Below, piece after piece: positions 24,207-37,306 of a DNA stretch of 64,000 nt. The notes beneath the pieces were generated by a model. It saw only the letters and a program-made list of their open reading frames with translations, was not told the origin of the DNA and searched no databases. Position numbers and translations under genes: made by a program. Within the stretch, counting starts at the first letter, position 1. Every line of letters starts with the position of its first letter. Source of the DNA: Amia ocellicauda (taxonomy: Eukaryota > Chordata > Actinopteri > Amiiformes > Amiidae). Where the stretch lies: assembly GCF_036373705.1 (NCBI RefSeq), contig NC_089866.1:22918001-22982000 (forward strand), given 5' to 3'.

Positions 24207-25145
24207 CAGTGGTTCCCAAACTTTCTGGGTGGCGCCCCCCCAAAAACATTTGGGTCACAGCTCGCGCCCAGATCTGCGCAGATCTGCTGAAATCTGCGGC
24301 GCTACAAGAGTGTGACCAATGGCTTCTTCTCAGAGAATTTCTGCGTGGAAATACTTTGACGAAGTACATTAAAACACTGTTAAGTGTATATTATGTGCAG
24401 TGCCATTAATATACCACAAATCTACAGCTGGTATGTTAACCCACCTAAAAGCCAAACACTCCTCTGTGAAACTAGCAATGACAGAAAACGAAAGAGGAGC
24501 AACAAACAAACTAATATCATTAAAACACACACAGCCCGCTATTGCTATATATTTTGTTTTCACTGGACCTTGAACGCACAGGTATGTTTCCGAATTTATT
24601 TAATAAAGTTGTTGTGTTAGATGAGTATTTTAAAATAAAGTTCAGAAGTTCTTACAATTGCAAAAATTGTCACATTGCATTATTTCGCATTTAATGTATT
24701 TTTTGTTAATGCGTTTCCAAGATATTGCAGCAGAGAGTCCTGGCGAGCTCGTTTCCCACTCGATGACATTTTGCAGCTGCAAGTTATTCTTATGTATTTA
24801 TTTTACCATAATTATCAGCTTATATAAACTGCTGTGTATTTTGATCTGAAACTACCAATCAGCGGCTCACAGACACTGCTGCCTGACAATCCTCTATTCT
24901 GATTGGCCAGGACTGGATATGGAAGAATCCAATAACCGAGACCCAGTTTCCTCTCCTGTGAGTCGGATAGTACAGTTTGTTTAATGTGTGTAAGTGTGGA
25001 AAAAGTGGTTTCACAGAGAGAGGTCGATGCAAAAGATATCAGTTTATCCAATGCGATTTCAGCAGGGCGGCAATCAACAGTTATCAGATGTCTCGTCTTG
25101 ACTTTTTACACATTCAGCTCTTTCCCCACAGTTTGGGAACCTCTG
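24207..25145. mobile_element. Non-autonomous hAT (Charlie/Zaphod-like ends) after slc2a11 copy B
   Basis: The 939-bp insert begins CAGTGGTTCCCAAACTTT and ends AGTTTGGGAACCTCTG, inverted ends of hAT type. It is flanked by CTGTATAT (24199-24206) and CTGTATGT (25146-25153), an 8-bp duplication with one change. The uninterrupted site is in copy A at about 2738-2760 (gctgtatataaccagacatgc). No transposase frame was found. Confidence 0.88.
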
Positions 25146-25534
25146 CTGTATGTAATAGACATGCTTTTTGTTTCTGACAGTTTTCTTGACTGTGATTACT
25201 GTATTCATCTTTCTTCAGCCATGAGATTTATTTTTTGAATGATGAATGGAACTGTAAATAAGAACTATGCATTTTGATCAGAAAATATATCAAATATGTT
25301 TTATTATTAAAATACATATCTGATTTGAAATTTGTTGATATTAAATTCAGAAAACCAAATATGCTGTCTTTTTTTATTATATTTCTATATATATGTAAGT
25401 GTTTTTAAAAAGATGCTTGTTTTAAAAGGTGATTTCTATTTTTCATTCAAATTCTGAACAACTTTTTTTGTAAATTTGAGAAAGGTAAAACTTTATTATA
25501 GCAAAATGTGGGTGTGTTTGTGACCATATAAACA

Positions 25535-26100
25535 AGGGTGACAAATTAAAGGAATAACCAACATAAAGTGTCTCAGTAATCTGTTGGGCACCACGAGCCG
25601 CCAAAACAGCTTCAATGCTCTTGGCACAGATTCTCTGAGTCTCTGAACTCTACTGGAGGGATGAACATCATTCTTCCAAAAGATATTCCCTCATTTGGTG
25701 TTTTGATGGTGGTGGTGGAGAGCGCTGTCTAACACGTTGGTGCAAAATCTCCCATAGGTGTTCAATTGGGTTGAGATCTTGTGACTGTGAAGGCCATAGC
25801 ATATGATTCACATAATTTTCATACTCATCAAACCATTCAGTGGATGGGGGCATTGTCATCCTGGAAGAGACCATTCTCATCAGGATAGAAATGTTTCACC
25901 TTTGTCATGATTTGCAGTGACCCTTCCCTCTAAGGGGACAAGTGGACCCAAACCATGCCAGGAAAATGCCCCCCACAGCATAACAGAGCCTCTGGACCCC
26001 CTCACTGTAGGGGTCCAGCAGTCAGGCCTGTACCGTTCTCTTGGTGTCGCCACACATGCGCTCGCCCACTTGTCGAGAATATGGTGATATCATAACCTCT
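25535..26100 (-). mobile_element. Decayed Tc1-family transposon fragment
   Basis: Minus-strand reading at 25668-25880 shows [18 protein letters not shown], the Tc1 block around the catalytic Glu. The left edge (gggtgacaaattaaaggaat) is a known type of Tc1 end. It differs from both other Tc1 families in the window and is broken by stops. Confidence 0.75.
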
Positions 26101-27111
26101 CACCACTAGTACCTGAAAATGAACTTAAATGAACAAGACTAACTTATTTTCATATATATCTGTTATATTACATAATATGTGTAGAAAATATAACTAAAAG
26201 TTCATTACAATCATCTTCATCATCATCCTTTATCGATCCACTGGTGGATGAAGGCCTCCCTAAGATGTTTCCACTTGTTTCGATCTACAGTCTCTTTTCC
26301 ATGCCAACAAAGCTTCCAGTTTCATCTCCCCATTTTTTATGTGGATGGGGAAGTGATTTATTATTTACAGTGCTCTGTGTACACAAGAAACGGACATACA
26401 ACATAAACAGAGCCCTATCTCCTCTCTGAGTCTACCTAAACTGCTCACAGGTCCCTCTCTATACATGTAACTAATAACCAACAAGACAAACATTTAACAA
26501 TCATAATCAGAGTCTATATTCATAAATCCAGATTGGTTACCAAAGTACATTGTTTTTCTTCTCACTCTCACTCTTCTCTTCTCGCTGTTTTCTTCTCTTC
26601 TCTTCTCTTCTCTCTGTCTCTCCAGAACTGGAAGCAGCCTAATTTCCTGTTTTATCCAGGATTCTTATTAATTCATATGATGCCCCCATCCAAGATGAGT
26701 CTCATTCAGAAACAAAATTGCATTAAAAACTCAGTTAAAAAGTCAAAATCTGTAGAGTGGTTCACCAAAAATTTTTAAGACAGTTAATGTAAAACGTTAT
26801 TACAGATATGCTGATCTCATTCTCCTTGCTGCTGACTGAGGTTACCTAATTTGAAATGTTGGAAACTAGCGTTTCTAGTGTTAAAGACATCTGCATGCCA
26901 TCTGAGGCGCACCTTGCCGACCCCTGCACTAGTCTATCTGGCCTCCATAGATAATAGATGCAACAGAGCATGAGAAGTTAAATTTTAATGGAAGTGTAAT
27001 TGTGCTGTGCCCCCTCCCCTCTCTTACCCATGGTTGGGAAGGATAACTGAATTATACATCGGTGAAAGGAGAACAAAAAAGACCCGCAGGAGAGCTCAGC
27101 AGAGATTCGTA
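26101..27111. other. Intergenic DNA between slc2a11 copies B and C
   Basis: Nothing coding was recognised. A CATCAT/TCTTC-rich simple tract lies at 26215-26230 and a CTTCTCTT tract at about 26558-26612. The region just before 27112 should contain the copy C promoter, but no TATA box is evident. Confidence 0.4.
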
Positions 27112-27578
27112 ATGGCACACGCATTGCTTCAACTGGTATGTTATTTAAAGAAAAAAATATATTGAAGTTCTTTGTTTCTGTGTAAAATATGTTCAATTAT
27201 ATGATATAACTGTTTGCATTTTTGAAAATCTATGCAACTGCATATATACTGGAAATAGAGTATGTTTTGCCTAAAAGAATAACCTGGGCTATTGTTATTT
27301 ACACGCAACAGGCTGCTAGGTTTGACTCAATTTTGTGTGTCAGAATAAATGCTTGTTTTTCATGTGCATGCATGACTTAATCATTGATTTTTCTGTCTCT
27401 ATCAGTGTTGTACTTTAACAAAGTTGTCTGTATTAAAAGTGTTACAAACCTTCCCTTTATTTCTCCAGTTCGAGAGTCCAATGCTGGTTGTCGCCATATT
27501 TGTGTTTGGAATTGGTGGGAATTTCCAGTATGGCTTTCAAGTATCCGTTCTCAACTCTCCATCTTCTGTGAGTACCAT

Positions 27579-27612
<34 letters not shown>

Positions 27613-30600
27613 AATGATAATTATAATACCACTTTTTATGCATATTATGCATATCCTGCTTTGGAAATTAAATTTGTAAAAGAGACACTTGGTGTAACTT
27701 CAGTAATTAATTCTGTAAGAATGGCAAAGTCTACTAACTGAATAACTTCCTTTTCATGCAGTACATCAAACAGTTTGTGAATGAGACGTGCCAGTCGCGC
27801 TATGACACTCCTTTGGAAAGTTGGAAACTGTCATTGATCTGGTCCTTCATTGTATCCATCTTCAGTATTGGAGGACTGATAGGGTCACTGAGCATCGGAC
27901 CATTCACCATCAAATATGGAAGGTATCCTATACTGTGTGAGCTTTACAAAATGGGCATAAGAATAATGAAATGGCATGCTGTTGTTTTATAATGAATATA
28001 GCAAATGCTCTTATGGGTTTGCACAGAAAGAAGTGCCTTTGGCTGAATAATTTGGTGGCCATTGCAGCTGCAGTGATGATGTGGCTCAGCAGAACCGCTG
28101 CATCCTTTGAAATGATTATGATCGGCCGCTTCTTGTACGGGATCAACGCAGGTACACGATGACAATAGCTATTGACTGACATTCTAGCAGCTATACGAAG
28201 AGTAACATTAACCTTATTCATAATATGAGTATTCGCCATCCACCTGTCTGCAGCACTCCGCTTTAAGTTGATGCACCTCTTTACTGTATGCTTCTCTGAT
28301 TTCCACCCTGCAGGAGTCAGCCTGAATATCCACACCATGTACATTGCCGAGTGTGCCCCTAAAAGGCTCCGAGGGATTGTTGGAGTGACTGCCTCCAGTT
28401 TTGTGTCCACTGGGAAATTCTTTGGCCAGCTGATTGGCTTGGAGTGAGTTCTAATCTGTTGAGGATTTTGTTTAATAAACAGCCATTGCCATTGGAGTTT
28501 TTTGTCCATTGTCCTGAAACGATACAGATATGTTGTACCATGAACACAAGAAAAGGGGAGAAAAAATAGAGCTCCACCCAAAAATGGTTTAAGAGAGAGT
28601 ACAATACTTTCTTAAGTGCAATCAATCTTCTCTGCTCTTCTATGATTTATTTGCCATTTAGTAACCATGTGTACCCACTACATTGGTATTGGAATGGAAG
28701 AAATTGCCCCACTCTCTGCATCACTCTTGGTCTTTAATCTGTGACTTTGTTTGCCTTTTTATTTCAGGCAGATTCTTGGCAAGGAGGAGATGTGGCCTAT
28801 GCTGTTGGCTTTCAGTGGCTTGACAGCCCTGATTCAGATGGTCACCCTGCCCTTCTTCCCTGAGTCCCCGCGCTACCTCCTGATTGACAGGGGAGACCGG
28901 GCCAAGTGTGAGGAAGGTAAGGATGAGGCAGCTCTGTGTTGAGTGGGATACCCACAAGTTTGTTGGTTCAGATCAAGGGTATACAGTTGACCAGTTGCAT
29001 CAGGGTTTGGTCGGTGACACCCCTGTCATCACGCACCAACAACCTCACTGCATTGTCATTGGAGACTGTGTCAGTCCTCCATCTAATTTGAAAGCCTGGT
29101 GCTGAATTTTCTGGGATCACAGTGTGAAATGATACAAATGGCTCGATGATCCATGTGTCAAAAAAAAGAATTTCTCCCAAGCTTGTGTGGGGCATGTTGT
29201 ACTAGTGAGTGGGGTTGGTTGGTAATTTCCCAAACAGGTGGGTTTACACCACAAATCAAATAACTGGTGATTCATAATGGTATTATTTAAAAATAAATCG
29301 GAGCTGTATTTTAGTTTTCATTGTATCTGCTTTACCATTTTAACATGGTATCGTTTGCATTTGCATGTATTTTGTTCACATATTAAGGTGCTTTCCATCT
29401 GAATCCATTACTTTACCACCAAATGCACTGTAGGTATGTGCAGTCTGTAACTAACTTACTTTGCTTTTCCCTCTCCAGCTGTACGCAAGCTGTGGAGAAA
29501 AGTAGATCACGTGTCGGAGATCGAGGAAATGCTAGGGGAGCACGCTGCAATAAAAGGAGTGAAATCCAGGAGCACACTGGAGCTGATCTGTGACAAGACA
29601 ATGCGCTGGCAGCTGCTCACAGTCATGGTCACCTTTGTCACTTTACAACTGTGCGGGATCAATGCCGTAAGTAGAGGCCCAGATAGCCCCACAAATGATT
29701 ATCATTGAGTCCAGCGCTGGTTCTGCCACAAGATTTCAATGCATCGCTTTGCTATTAATTTCCTGAAGTCTTTATTCTATTATGTGACTATATTTGTCTG
29801 TTTAATAATAAGAAATATCACATGAGGGGATCTCACAGGGTTCAACATGAACCAGGTGGAAAATTTAAAATACATTGAGCGTCAGTAAGTCTTCAATTAT
29901 TAGTTTGAAATATTAAATCCGCACCTGAACTGGTTTAGATAAATTGCATTTAATTGGACCCATTATAAAATTCAAAGATGGGCTGAATCAAGCAACTAGC
30001 AGCAATGTAACTTTGACCTTGAAACATTTTTCTGTTTGTCGGCAGATCTACCTTTACTCTTTTGATGTGTTTCGAGCCGCAGGGATCCCTCACGAAAACA
30101 TGCGCTATGTGGTTCTGGGAACTGGGTTATCTGAGGTTGTCACCAATTTGGCCTGTGTAAGTCCACCTCTTTCTTCAGACCTCACACTTCTGAAATGGCT
30201 CCCCTCATTAGAATGGGATTGCAGCTGTGGTATCAGGATTATGTCGCCTGCCCTATCCTTCTGAAATATTACCTGCTTTGTGGATAAACCTAAACCGATT
30301 AAAAATAATAATAATAATAAAAACACACAACATGTTATAACATTTAGTATACACATTACACTGAAAAGTTTTGTGTATAGATTAAAACAGATGCACATTT
30401 ATATTTTATATTGTATTATCATATATAATTCAATACCAATTGTGGTCTTTTCTATAAAACCTTCATTATGATCACTAACCCATCAACTGTCTTTTGACTG
30501 GAAGTTTTTATGTTATTAGTACTTGTGTACTCTTTCACATTGTGAAGGTCAGTATTTGGATTCAAATTCTGCGGTCTCCACTTGAGCGACTCAAACTTAC

Positions 30601-33600
30601 TCTTATGTGACCCAGTGAGTAGATCACTGATTTTGAGTGCAGAATCATTAACATCCTTTAAACATTACTTCGTCGCTGGCACTCACAAATGGACACTGCA
30701 AGAGAGAATGTCAAAGGAGAAATCATGTTTAAGTATTGCATTGATGTCTCTTGCTATTAAACCAAATAAAAATGTGGTTCTGATTCAATACTATCATATA
30801 AGCTACTTTTTTTAACATTTTAAAACTAAAACTTCATAAAATAATGGCAGATGTTGAAAAACAGCATATGTGCGCTCTTTCAGGGTTTCTGAACTTCCTG
30901 GATAGCAGAAACACAGCAGAAAATTACAAAAGCACTAGATTTGTCTTCCATGAAGCAACGCAAATCATGATTATCAAATCAACCAAGTGTTAGCGTTTCA
31001 CAGTCTTACTCCTTGATACTTACTCACCTGTGCTGCTTAATTATGGCAAGGCAAATTATCATTTAGAGATCTCTAAATATTTGAAGATATCTTCTAATAG
31101 TTCCAGATATCTGCAAATCAATTAGAGATATCTGCAAACCATTTATAGATATCTAAATGGGGTGCTTTTTAAAGATATCTCAATGATCTGAAGATATCTT
31201 TAAATCATTTAGAGATATCTGCAAATTACTTCCTATTCATTTAGAGATCTCTAAATCATGTCTAGATATCTTCAAATGACTTCCTGTATTTTGCCTGAGA
31301 TTATCACTTCCTGTTTCCTCATTCAATTACATAGAAATTAAATAACAAGTTAACAGCAAGTGATCATCTTGGGCTACTTACAGGAAGTGATTTGAAGATA
31401 TCTCAAAATGATTTAGAGATCTCTAAATGAACAGAAAGTAATTTGCAGATATCTCTAATTGATTTGCAGATATCTGGAATTATTTGAAGATCCATCCATC
31501 CACCATTTTCGAAATTGCTTATCCTGGTAATTTAAATGAATTAAAGATATCTCTAATTGCTAATTTGGCTTGCCATACTTGCTAATGCACGGTAATGTAT
31601 ATTAAGTGTGTGATTTGCTGAATCGAATGTATTCACAAGGGAAATGGTAACTTTATTTCAGTTTGATCCATTTTAATCATTTGTATAACAGCTCTGATTT
31701 AAACATAAATGTCATCCCAGCACTTTAGCCTGGGGTGACTGCGCCACCTAAAGAAGAAAAAAAGATCTAGAAAGTTATGACGCATCACATCCAGAGACAC
31801 CGAAAGAGCTTTTGAGATCTGGCATTATTTTGCGTTTTTAAATTTCAAAATGTTAAGTTGCTTATGTGATAGAATTGAACTGGAAACACACTATAGGCTA
31901 TGCCATACTATACGATACCATACTCCATGTTCACTGGTTTAATTTAAAGTGCACTAATACAAAGCTCTCACTGATGCAGATAATGGTAATTGAATCCACT
32001 GGGAGAAGAGTGCTGATGTACAGAAACTATTTGTGCATGTCGCTGGTGTTAGGACTGCTCACAATCGCCCTCTTTCTACAGGTAAGAAAACCCCACTTCT
32101 GAACTTTTCTGATAGGATTTCAATAATCAGATTGGATTAAATTATAGAATTTAAAAAGGAGATTCTGATCATTGAGATTGGGATTAGGATCTGGTAATCC
32201 CATCCCACCTATGGCTTAATCTGCACTTCAGATAGACAAATCTGTTTTTCAGCTTTTTCAGTTTCCCTCTGCATGTTACCCATAAGCATCATTATTATTG
32301 TTGTTCTTCTCAACATGTTTTCTTTTTGGGGGTGGTTCTACCTCTGGAGAATAATGATCCTCTGATTGTTGTAGTGTGCCACTAGCTGGTGGGTCTCCAG
32401 ACTCTGTCTCCACAGCAGTTAGGATGATGGAGGATAGGAGGTGGTCTTCTGACTCATTAAGGGGATCAGAATCCCTAATGTCATTCTAACTCCCGCATAG
32501 CCCTGACTCACCTCCTTGAGACAGATGAAATGCCATGCAGAGCCTGAGATCTTGGTCCACCAATGATGTCAAGAATGATACCTTTGAATTGTCCTTGTTT
32601 GTGTGGCTTGTTCCCTGTTTGAGGATATTTTGACTCACTGTGGTCTTTGGTGGCCTTCTGCTTTAAATTCTTCCACCGTAGTTTCACTTGCTCTACCGTT
32701 TGCAGCTGACCAGTTCCTATGGCATTAACATTGCTGGTAATGTCAATCCAGATGCCATGCTTCATTTTGGCTGTCACTGGGGTTCTCTGAGCTGAGGTGT
32801 TGAATGTGCCCATTAGGTTGTGATAATTGACCCCTACTTCCTCCAGTAGGGCATGCGTTTCAAGGTGAAATTGGTCCCCTTCGAGCTAGTTGCTGGTACA
32901 TCCATTTTCTTCATCGCTGCAGCTGTAACTGATTGTTTGTATTGACGTATGCTAAATCATGTTCAGGTGTCAAACCAGGAGAGGTTAATTGAGCAGTCTT
33001 TAAAGCAATTGTAGAAACAAGGAACCATTCCACAACAATGACATCCATTGTTCACTGTCTACAACACCACAAGAGAAGATATACCACAAGGGTTCACACT
33101 GAACGCCCCAAACCACTTTAAGAGTATACAAATGATGAACTTCATGGACGATTTAGATTTTGTCGGGAGGAGATTGAGTTAATTACCAATATAATTCGAC
33201 CGCATCAGGAACACACCACAGAAGTTATACCTTGACTGTGGAGGAACAGGTCCTTATGACTCTGTGCTTCTATGCATGTGGAGTATTTTACCAAGAGACA
33301 GTTTGCACCTCCACAAATCCACAATCAGTTCTTTGGTACACAGTTTCCTCTGCATTGGCCAACCTTGTCAGACAGTGTGTTTCTTTTCCAACTAATCCAG
33401 AACACATCAAGATGATCAAGTGCAAGTTTTTTGATTTGGGGGGAAAAATGCCAAATACTATTGGGGTGATAGATGTCCACATCTAGGCACCCCATGAGAG
33501 GGAATGGGGGTTTGTGAACAGAAAGGGGTGGCACAGCATAAATGTGCAACTTGTGGGAGATGCAGACCTCATCATCACCAACTGCGTGGTGAAATGGCCA

Positions 33601-36215
33601 GGGTCTGTCCATGATGCACGAATTCTGATGGAGAGTAATATCTTACAAATCTTTCAACAAAACCCCCCAGAGGGCATTCTTACTAGGTGACATTTCATAC
33701 CCACTCTGACGTACCCACTACGCACCTTTTGCCACAGCAAGCACTGATGCAGAGGAAAGATTCAACAGTGCCCATGGAACAACCAGGAGCACAATTGAGT
33801 GCCTAAATGGAGGGTTGAAGAGGCACATTGCACTACCTACGTGTTGAGCCACAGCGAGAATGCAACATCTTTCTCGCCTGTATTGTCCTTCATAACATAG
33901 CTCAAACACAATTTCCTCTCCATGATGACAGCGGTGATATTCCACAGCCCCAAGTGGATGGCCCTGACACACCGCTGGCAGCATTGCAGCTTAATGGACC
34001 AGCTGGAAGGCCGATGAGAGTTGCTCTAGTGAACCTTTATTATTAAAAGTGTCCTTGAATTAATTAATTCATTATAACAGTTTTCAGAGACATTTTAAGA
34101 TTTGTGTTTTAAATTATTTAGTCTCCATTGATTGAGAGTTGATTTTTGTCTATAAGTTATCTTGCATTACATGTATGTATATGTGAATAAAAGTGAAATA
34201 CAAACTTTGTATTACTTTTTTTTTTAGTCTAGTTCACTCATCTTTTTGGCCTAACATGCTAAACAGAGGCCTATTCAAATCTGAATTCTGTAATTTTGAT
34301 CTTGTGGTATCTGGATCAGAATGATTCTGTCAAACGACATAAAATCAGCAAGATTACTCTGATCCTGGATTGCAGAAAAGGGGATTGCAAAATCATTCTG
34401 ATCCAGATCAAAAGTTTTGAAAAACTGGGCCCTGGAGTCTGCACTACCTGTCTTTCGGAACATAGTTCCTCCTTTTCAAGCCATAGGATGTCAAGTAGCA
34501 GCACAAGATTCGGTATGAATAGGTAGAGCCCTGTCATATTAAATTTGAGTACATTCAAACACACTAATCTCAAAGCTGGGCCTTGTCCTTCATGCAGAAT
34601 GAGATGCAGACTGAATGAAAAAAGAAAACGGATCATAATGTGTGCAATAACAACACACAGCACAACACACACAGCAGTATTTGGTAGGTCTGCACGCAGA
34701 CAACTAATATGCAATTGCATGTTGTTATTGTTGTTGCAGTGTTTCCACTGCGTCCCAACTGCAGAGTGATTCAGTTTTAGAATGTGAAGATTTTTGTCAA
34801 AAGACAAACTAAACCTGATTAATTTGTGTTTGTCTGTTTGTTTGTGTCACTTGGTAGAAGATCATTTCTTGGATGCCGTACTGTAGCATGGTTCTTGTTT
34901 TTACCTTCATCTTCTTTTTTTCAAGTGGACCAGGTCTGTAATCGCCTATATCCTTCTTTTGAAATATATTCACTTTTAATTAATTGTAATGAAACCTCAG
35001 TTTTGTTTCTTTCTGATACCACTCTCCATGTGCTTAGTAGTGACTATGCAACAGCAGTGGACTATGAATAAGTGGTTGGTAGTAAAAAGTCAATGTTTTG
35101 TGACTAAAATAGCAGAACATGCTTTTCTATCATAATAGGTGTATTTCATAAATGGTTTTGTTCAACTGCAGTTTACGGTCATCTGTGACCACCGCTCCTT
35201 TTTGTGGGTTTTCAATGATATACTGTATATATATATGAATGTGATACAGTTCAATATATGTGTTTTGCTTTTTTGCTGTCAGAGAACATACTGTAAAATA
35301 TACATACTTACCATAGGGAGAAGTAGGTGTAGGCCATTATGCTGTAGGCCATTTAAGCAATTGGAAGTTAAATTGAGTAATGAGAATCCTGTCTAATTCA
35401 ACACATTTTCAGCTGGGGTAACAGCCCCCTTGCCAGGGGAGATATTCAACCAGTCCTTCAAACCAGCGGCCTTTGGCATAGCATGTGGCCTCAACTGGAT
35501 CGGCCTCTTTATCATTGGAATGGTCTTTCCCTTCATTGTGGTAAGGAGATATGTTGTCACAATTGATGTTGCTCGGTACCATCTATGAAACAATGGCAGG
35601 GTTAAGCTGATGATAAAATGCTTTTCAATGGTTGCCCAGGCATAGTGAATTGATGGGCTATACTGATCTCATTTCAGAGTCAGACTGCCTCTTTGCTTTA
35701 TACATAGAGAAAATGTATATGCTTTATCAGAGAAGTACATATGTGTAGGGATATCAAGCATAATGTTGATCAAACGATGCTGAGTTTAGGAATGCCATGT
35801 TTTCAGCCTTAAACAGCAAACCATACATTTGTAAAGCTAAACAAAAAAGGATATAACATGTCTTTTGCTCTCAACTGCTGAGCCTGAAGTCAAATACAGT
35901 ATAATCTTTACTCTGATAAATTCTGATTTATGAAACTAATGTCATTCAGTGAAAACACCATCTATTAGTTTACTAACATTGTTTTTTTGTTGTTGTTTGC
36001 AGGAATATTTAGGCTACTTTTGCTTTCTTTTCTTCCTGGGATTTTGCTTCTTCACAGGAGTGTTTGTGTGGTTCAATGTTCCCGAGACAAAAAACAGAAC
36101 CGTACTGGAAATCACAGAAGAATTTCGGAAAATGCACACAAAAACAAAAGATAAGGTGGTGGAAACATTAGATGGCATTGAATCCCAAATTACGATCAAA
36201 GATACTAAACTCTGA
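27112..36215 (+). CDS. slc2a11: SLC2A11-like facilitative sugar transporter, copy C, complete (501 aa)
   Basis: Twelve exons join in frame: 27112-27135, 27469-27567, 27762-27922, 28027-28151, 28314-28443, 28768-28916, 29479-29666, 30046-30156, 31980-32081, 34858-34933, 35413-35540, 36003-36215. Sizes and phases match copy B exon by exon, except that the last exon is 18 nt longer. Family marks are YGRKK (93-97), AECAPKRLRG (148-157), PESPRY (211-216), LCGINA (287-292), ESTGRR (334-339) and PETKNRT (458-464). A glycosylation site NET lies at 48-50. The sequence differs widely from B, so this paralogue split long before A/B. Introns 8 and 9 are long and hold a foldback element and a Harbinger element. 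Expected role is hexose uptake at the plasma membrane; the exact substrate and the a/b subtype cannot be decided here. Confidence 0.88.
27580..27613. repeat. (GAT)n microsatellite
   Basis: About 11 GAT units lie a few bases after the exon 2 donor of copy C. Confidence 0.95.
31042..31579. repeat. Foldback (long inverted repeat) element rich in AGATATCT
   Basis: The left arm (about 31042-31312) reads as the reverse complement of the right arm (about 31357-31579). Ends are ttatggcaaggcaaatta and taatttggcttgccata. Both arms repeat AGATATCT or AGAGATCTCT palindromes every 20-40 bases. The right arm is interrupted by a short dispersed repeat (gatccatccatccaccattt, 31490-31528). It lies in intron 8 of copy C. 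It is probably a MITE-like or foldback transposon; the family is not recognised. Confidence 0.8.
32508..32912 (-). pseudogene. Harbinger Myb/SANT-like DNA-binding protein, partial
   Basis: The minus-strand frame shows AKMKHGIWIDITSNVNAIGT and VEQVKLRWKNLKQKATKD, a three-helix Myb/SANT (NAIF1-like) domain with the conserved Trp pattern. Such proteins help the Harbinger transposase enter the nucleus and bind element ends. The frame at 32508-32813 starts at an internal Met; the upstream part to about 32912 reads on in the same style. Length is short for the family, so it is scored as a relic. Confidence 0.7.
33040..34046 (+). pseudogene. HARBI1-like Harbinger transposase, decayed
   Basis: Plus-strand pieces show LMTLCFYACGVFYQ, GGKMPNTIGVIDVHI (first catalytic Asp region), NVQLVGDADLIITN, WPGSVHDARIL (second Asp) and CNIFLACIVLHNIA. 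Stops and shifts interrupt it, for example after VHI at 33484-33486 and near 33690. It is not functional. Confidence 0.8.
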
Positions 36216-36409
36216 GCAGTTAATACACAGCAGAATGCCTTTTAATGTTCAATACTAGTTTCCAAGTTATAGATCACAGATTTTAATATTTAGTGAAGTA
36301 TTACTGTCCTTTGGTGTTCATAATTTTCTCAAACGGTAAATGATTTTATATTGTGGCTTTATTTTGCTATTTTTGCATATTTATACACTGAAAATACTAC
36401 TGTAGTAAC

Positions 36410-36423
36410 AATAAAAAATAAAG
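36410..36423 (+). other. Polyadenylation signals of slc2a11 copy C
   Basis: Two overlapping-range AATAAA hexamers lie about 195-208 bases after the stop, a normal spacing. Confidence 0.7.
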
Positions 36424-37306
36424 CTTCTTTCCCGTTTTATTGTCCTTGTCAGAAGCCATGTCATTGTTCAAACAAAGCATTAATCTTTATTCAAAATGAA
36501 AGGTGGAATGACTTCCTGAGATAGGCTCTCAGTGACAAAATGAAACCGATTTCCAATGAATGGTACAAACATGCTATAGCTAGGATTTTGGGGACATGCT
36601 TAATGAAAATAAGGTCGTTTTCCCTTGAGTTTAAACCAACACAGAGCCTTCCACTCTTCCCCATAGATGCATCGAGGTGCTCTGTGCAACATCATCAGCG
36701 TGACTTTATACACCACCCTATATCGGCTGACGTCAGTTGCTATTGGTTGGCTGGATGTTTAAATTCAGAAAATAGCTGAACAGTTGTTGATCTTACACAC
36801 AGGTTGGTGAATATATTTTTGCTTTTATTAATTAAGCATAGCTATTAAAATGTAAGAATATATATTCACAAACCACTGTACAAGAGCAACTACTGTTCAG
36901 CTACTTTTGAGCAGCTACTCAATTCACAGCTACTGGACAGCAAATCCAGAGGACAGACGCAATGGGCCCAAAGTTTTAACTTCAGTGGGATCCATGTCAT
37001 TCAGACTCAAAACCAGCCCCACTGCAGCAGTTTCAGCTCCAGCCAATCCGCTGCCCGCCAGCTGGAATTATGCCCCACCTCTAGCAACGAGGTCTGGAGG
37101 AATGCTACACGAACTGTTCAGTAACAGTCTTGGGTGATATCCAGAGCAACTATTGGACAAGGGTGTCTGCTAAGAAATAAATAACGTTTGGTTAATTGGA
37201 ATAGGCTTTCAATGTAGTCATGGACAAAAATTTGCACCTGTGTAAATAGCATTTACAATCTGCATGTTACTCCCAGTATCCAACTATATACAACATTTCA
37301 AAGTTC
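36424..37306. other. Intergenic DNA between slc2a11 copy C and ndc80 (3' ends facing)
   Basis: No gene was recognised. The 36895-37190 part ends in gtgtctgctaagaaataaat, a tail seen in dispersed fish repeats. The two flanking genes converge here. Confidence 0.5.

Larger units (their letters stand above)
32090..34435. mobile_element. PIF/Harbinger DNA transposon relic with both element genes
   Basis: It contains a minus-strand Myb/SANT-like gene (32508-32912) and a plus-strand HARBI1-like transposase relic (33040-34046), the two genes typical of Harbinger elements, facing away from each other. The right end near 34435, read on the minus strand, gives gggcccagtttttcaaaactt. A weaker match (acttctgaacttttctga) starts near 32095. 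Boundaries are approximate. It fills much of intron 9 of copy C. Confidence 0.75.

Noticed and set aside
24977-25238. Open frames inside the hAT insert after slc2a11 copy B
   Set aside because: Short, no transposase motifs; the insert is non-autonomous.
31042-31579. Regularly spaced short repeats, considered as a CRISPR array
   Set aside because: Spacing is irregular, repeats are palindromic octamers in a large inverted repeat, and the context is a vertebrate intron.
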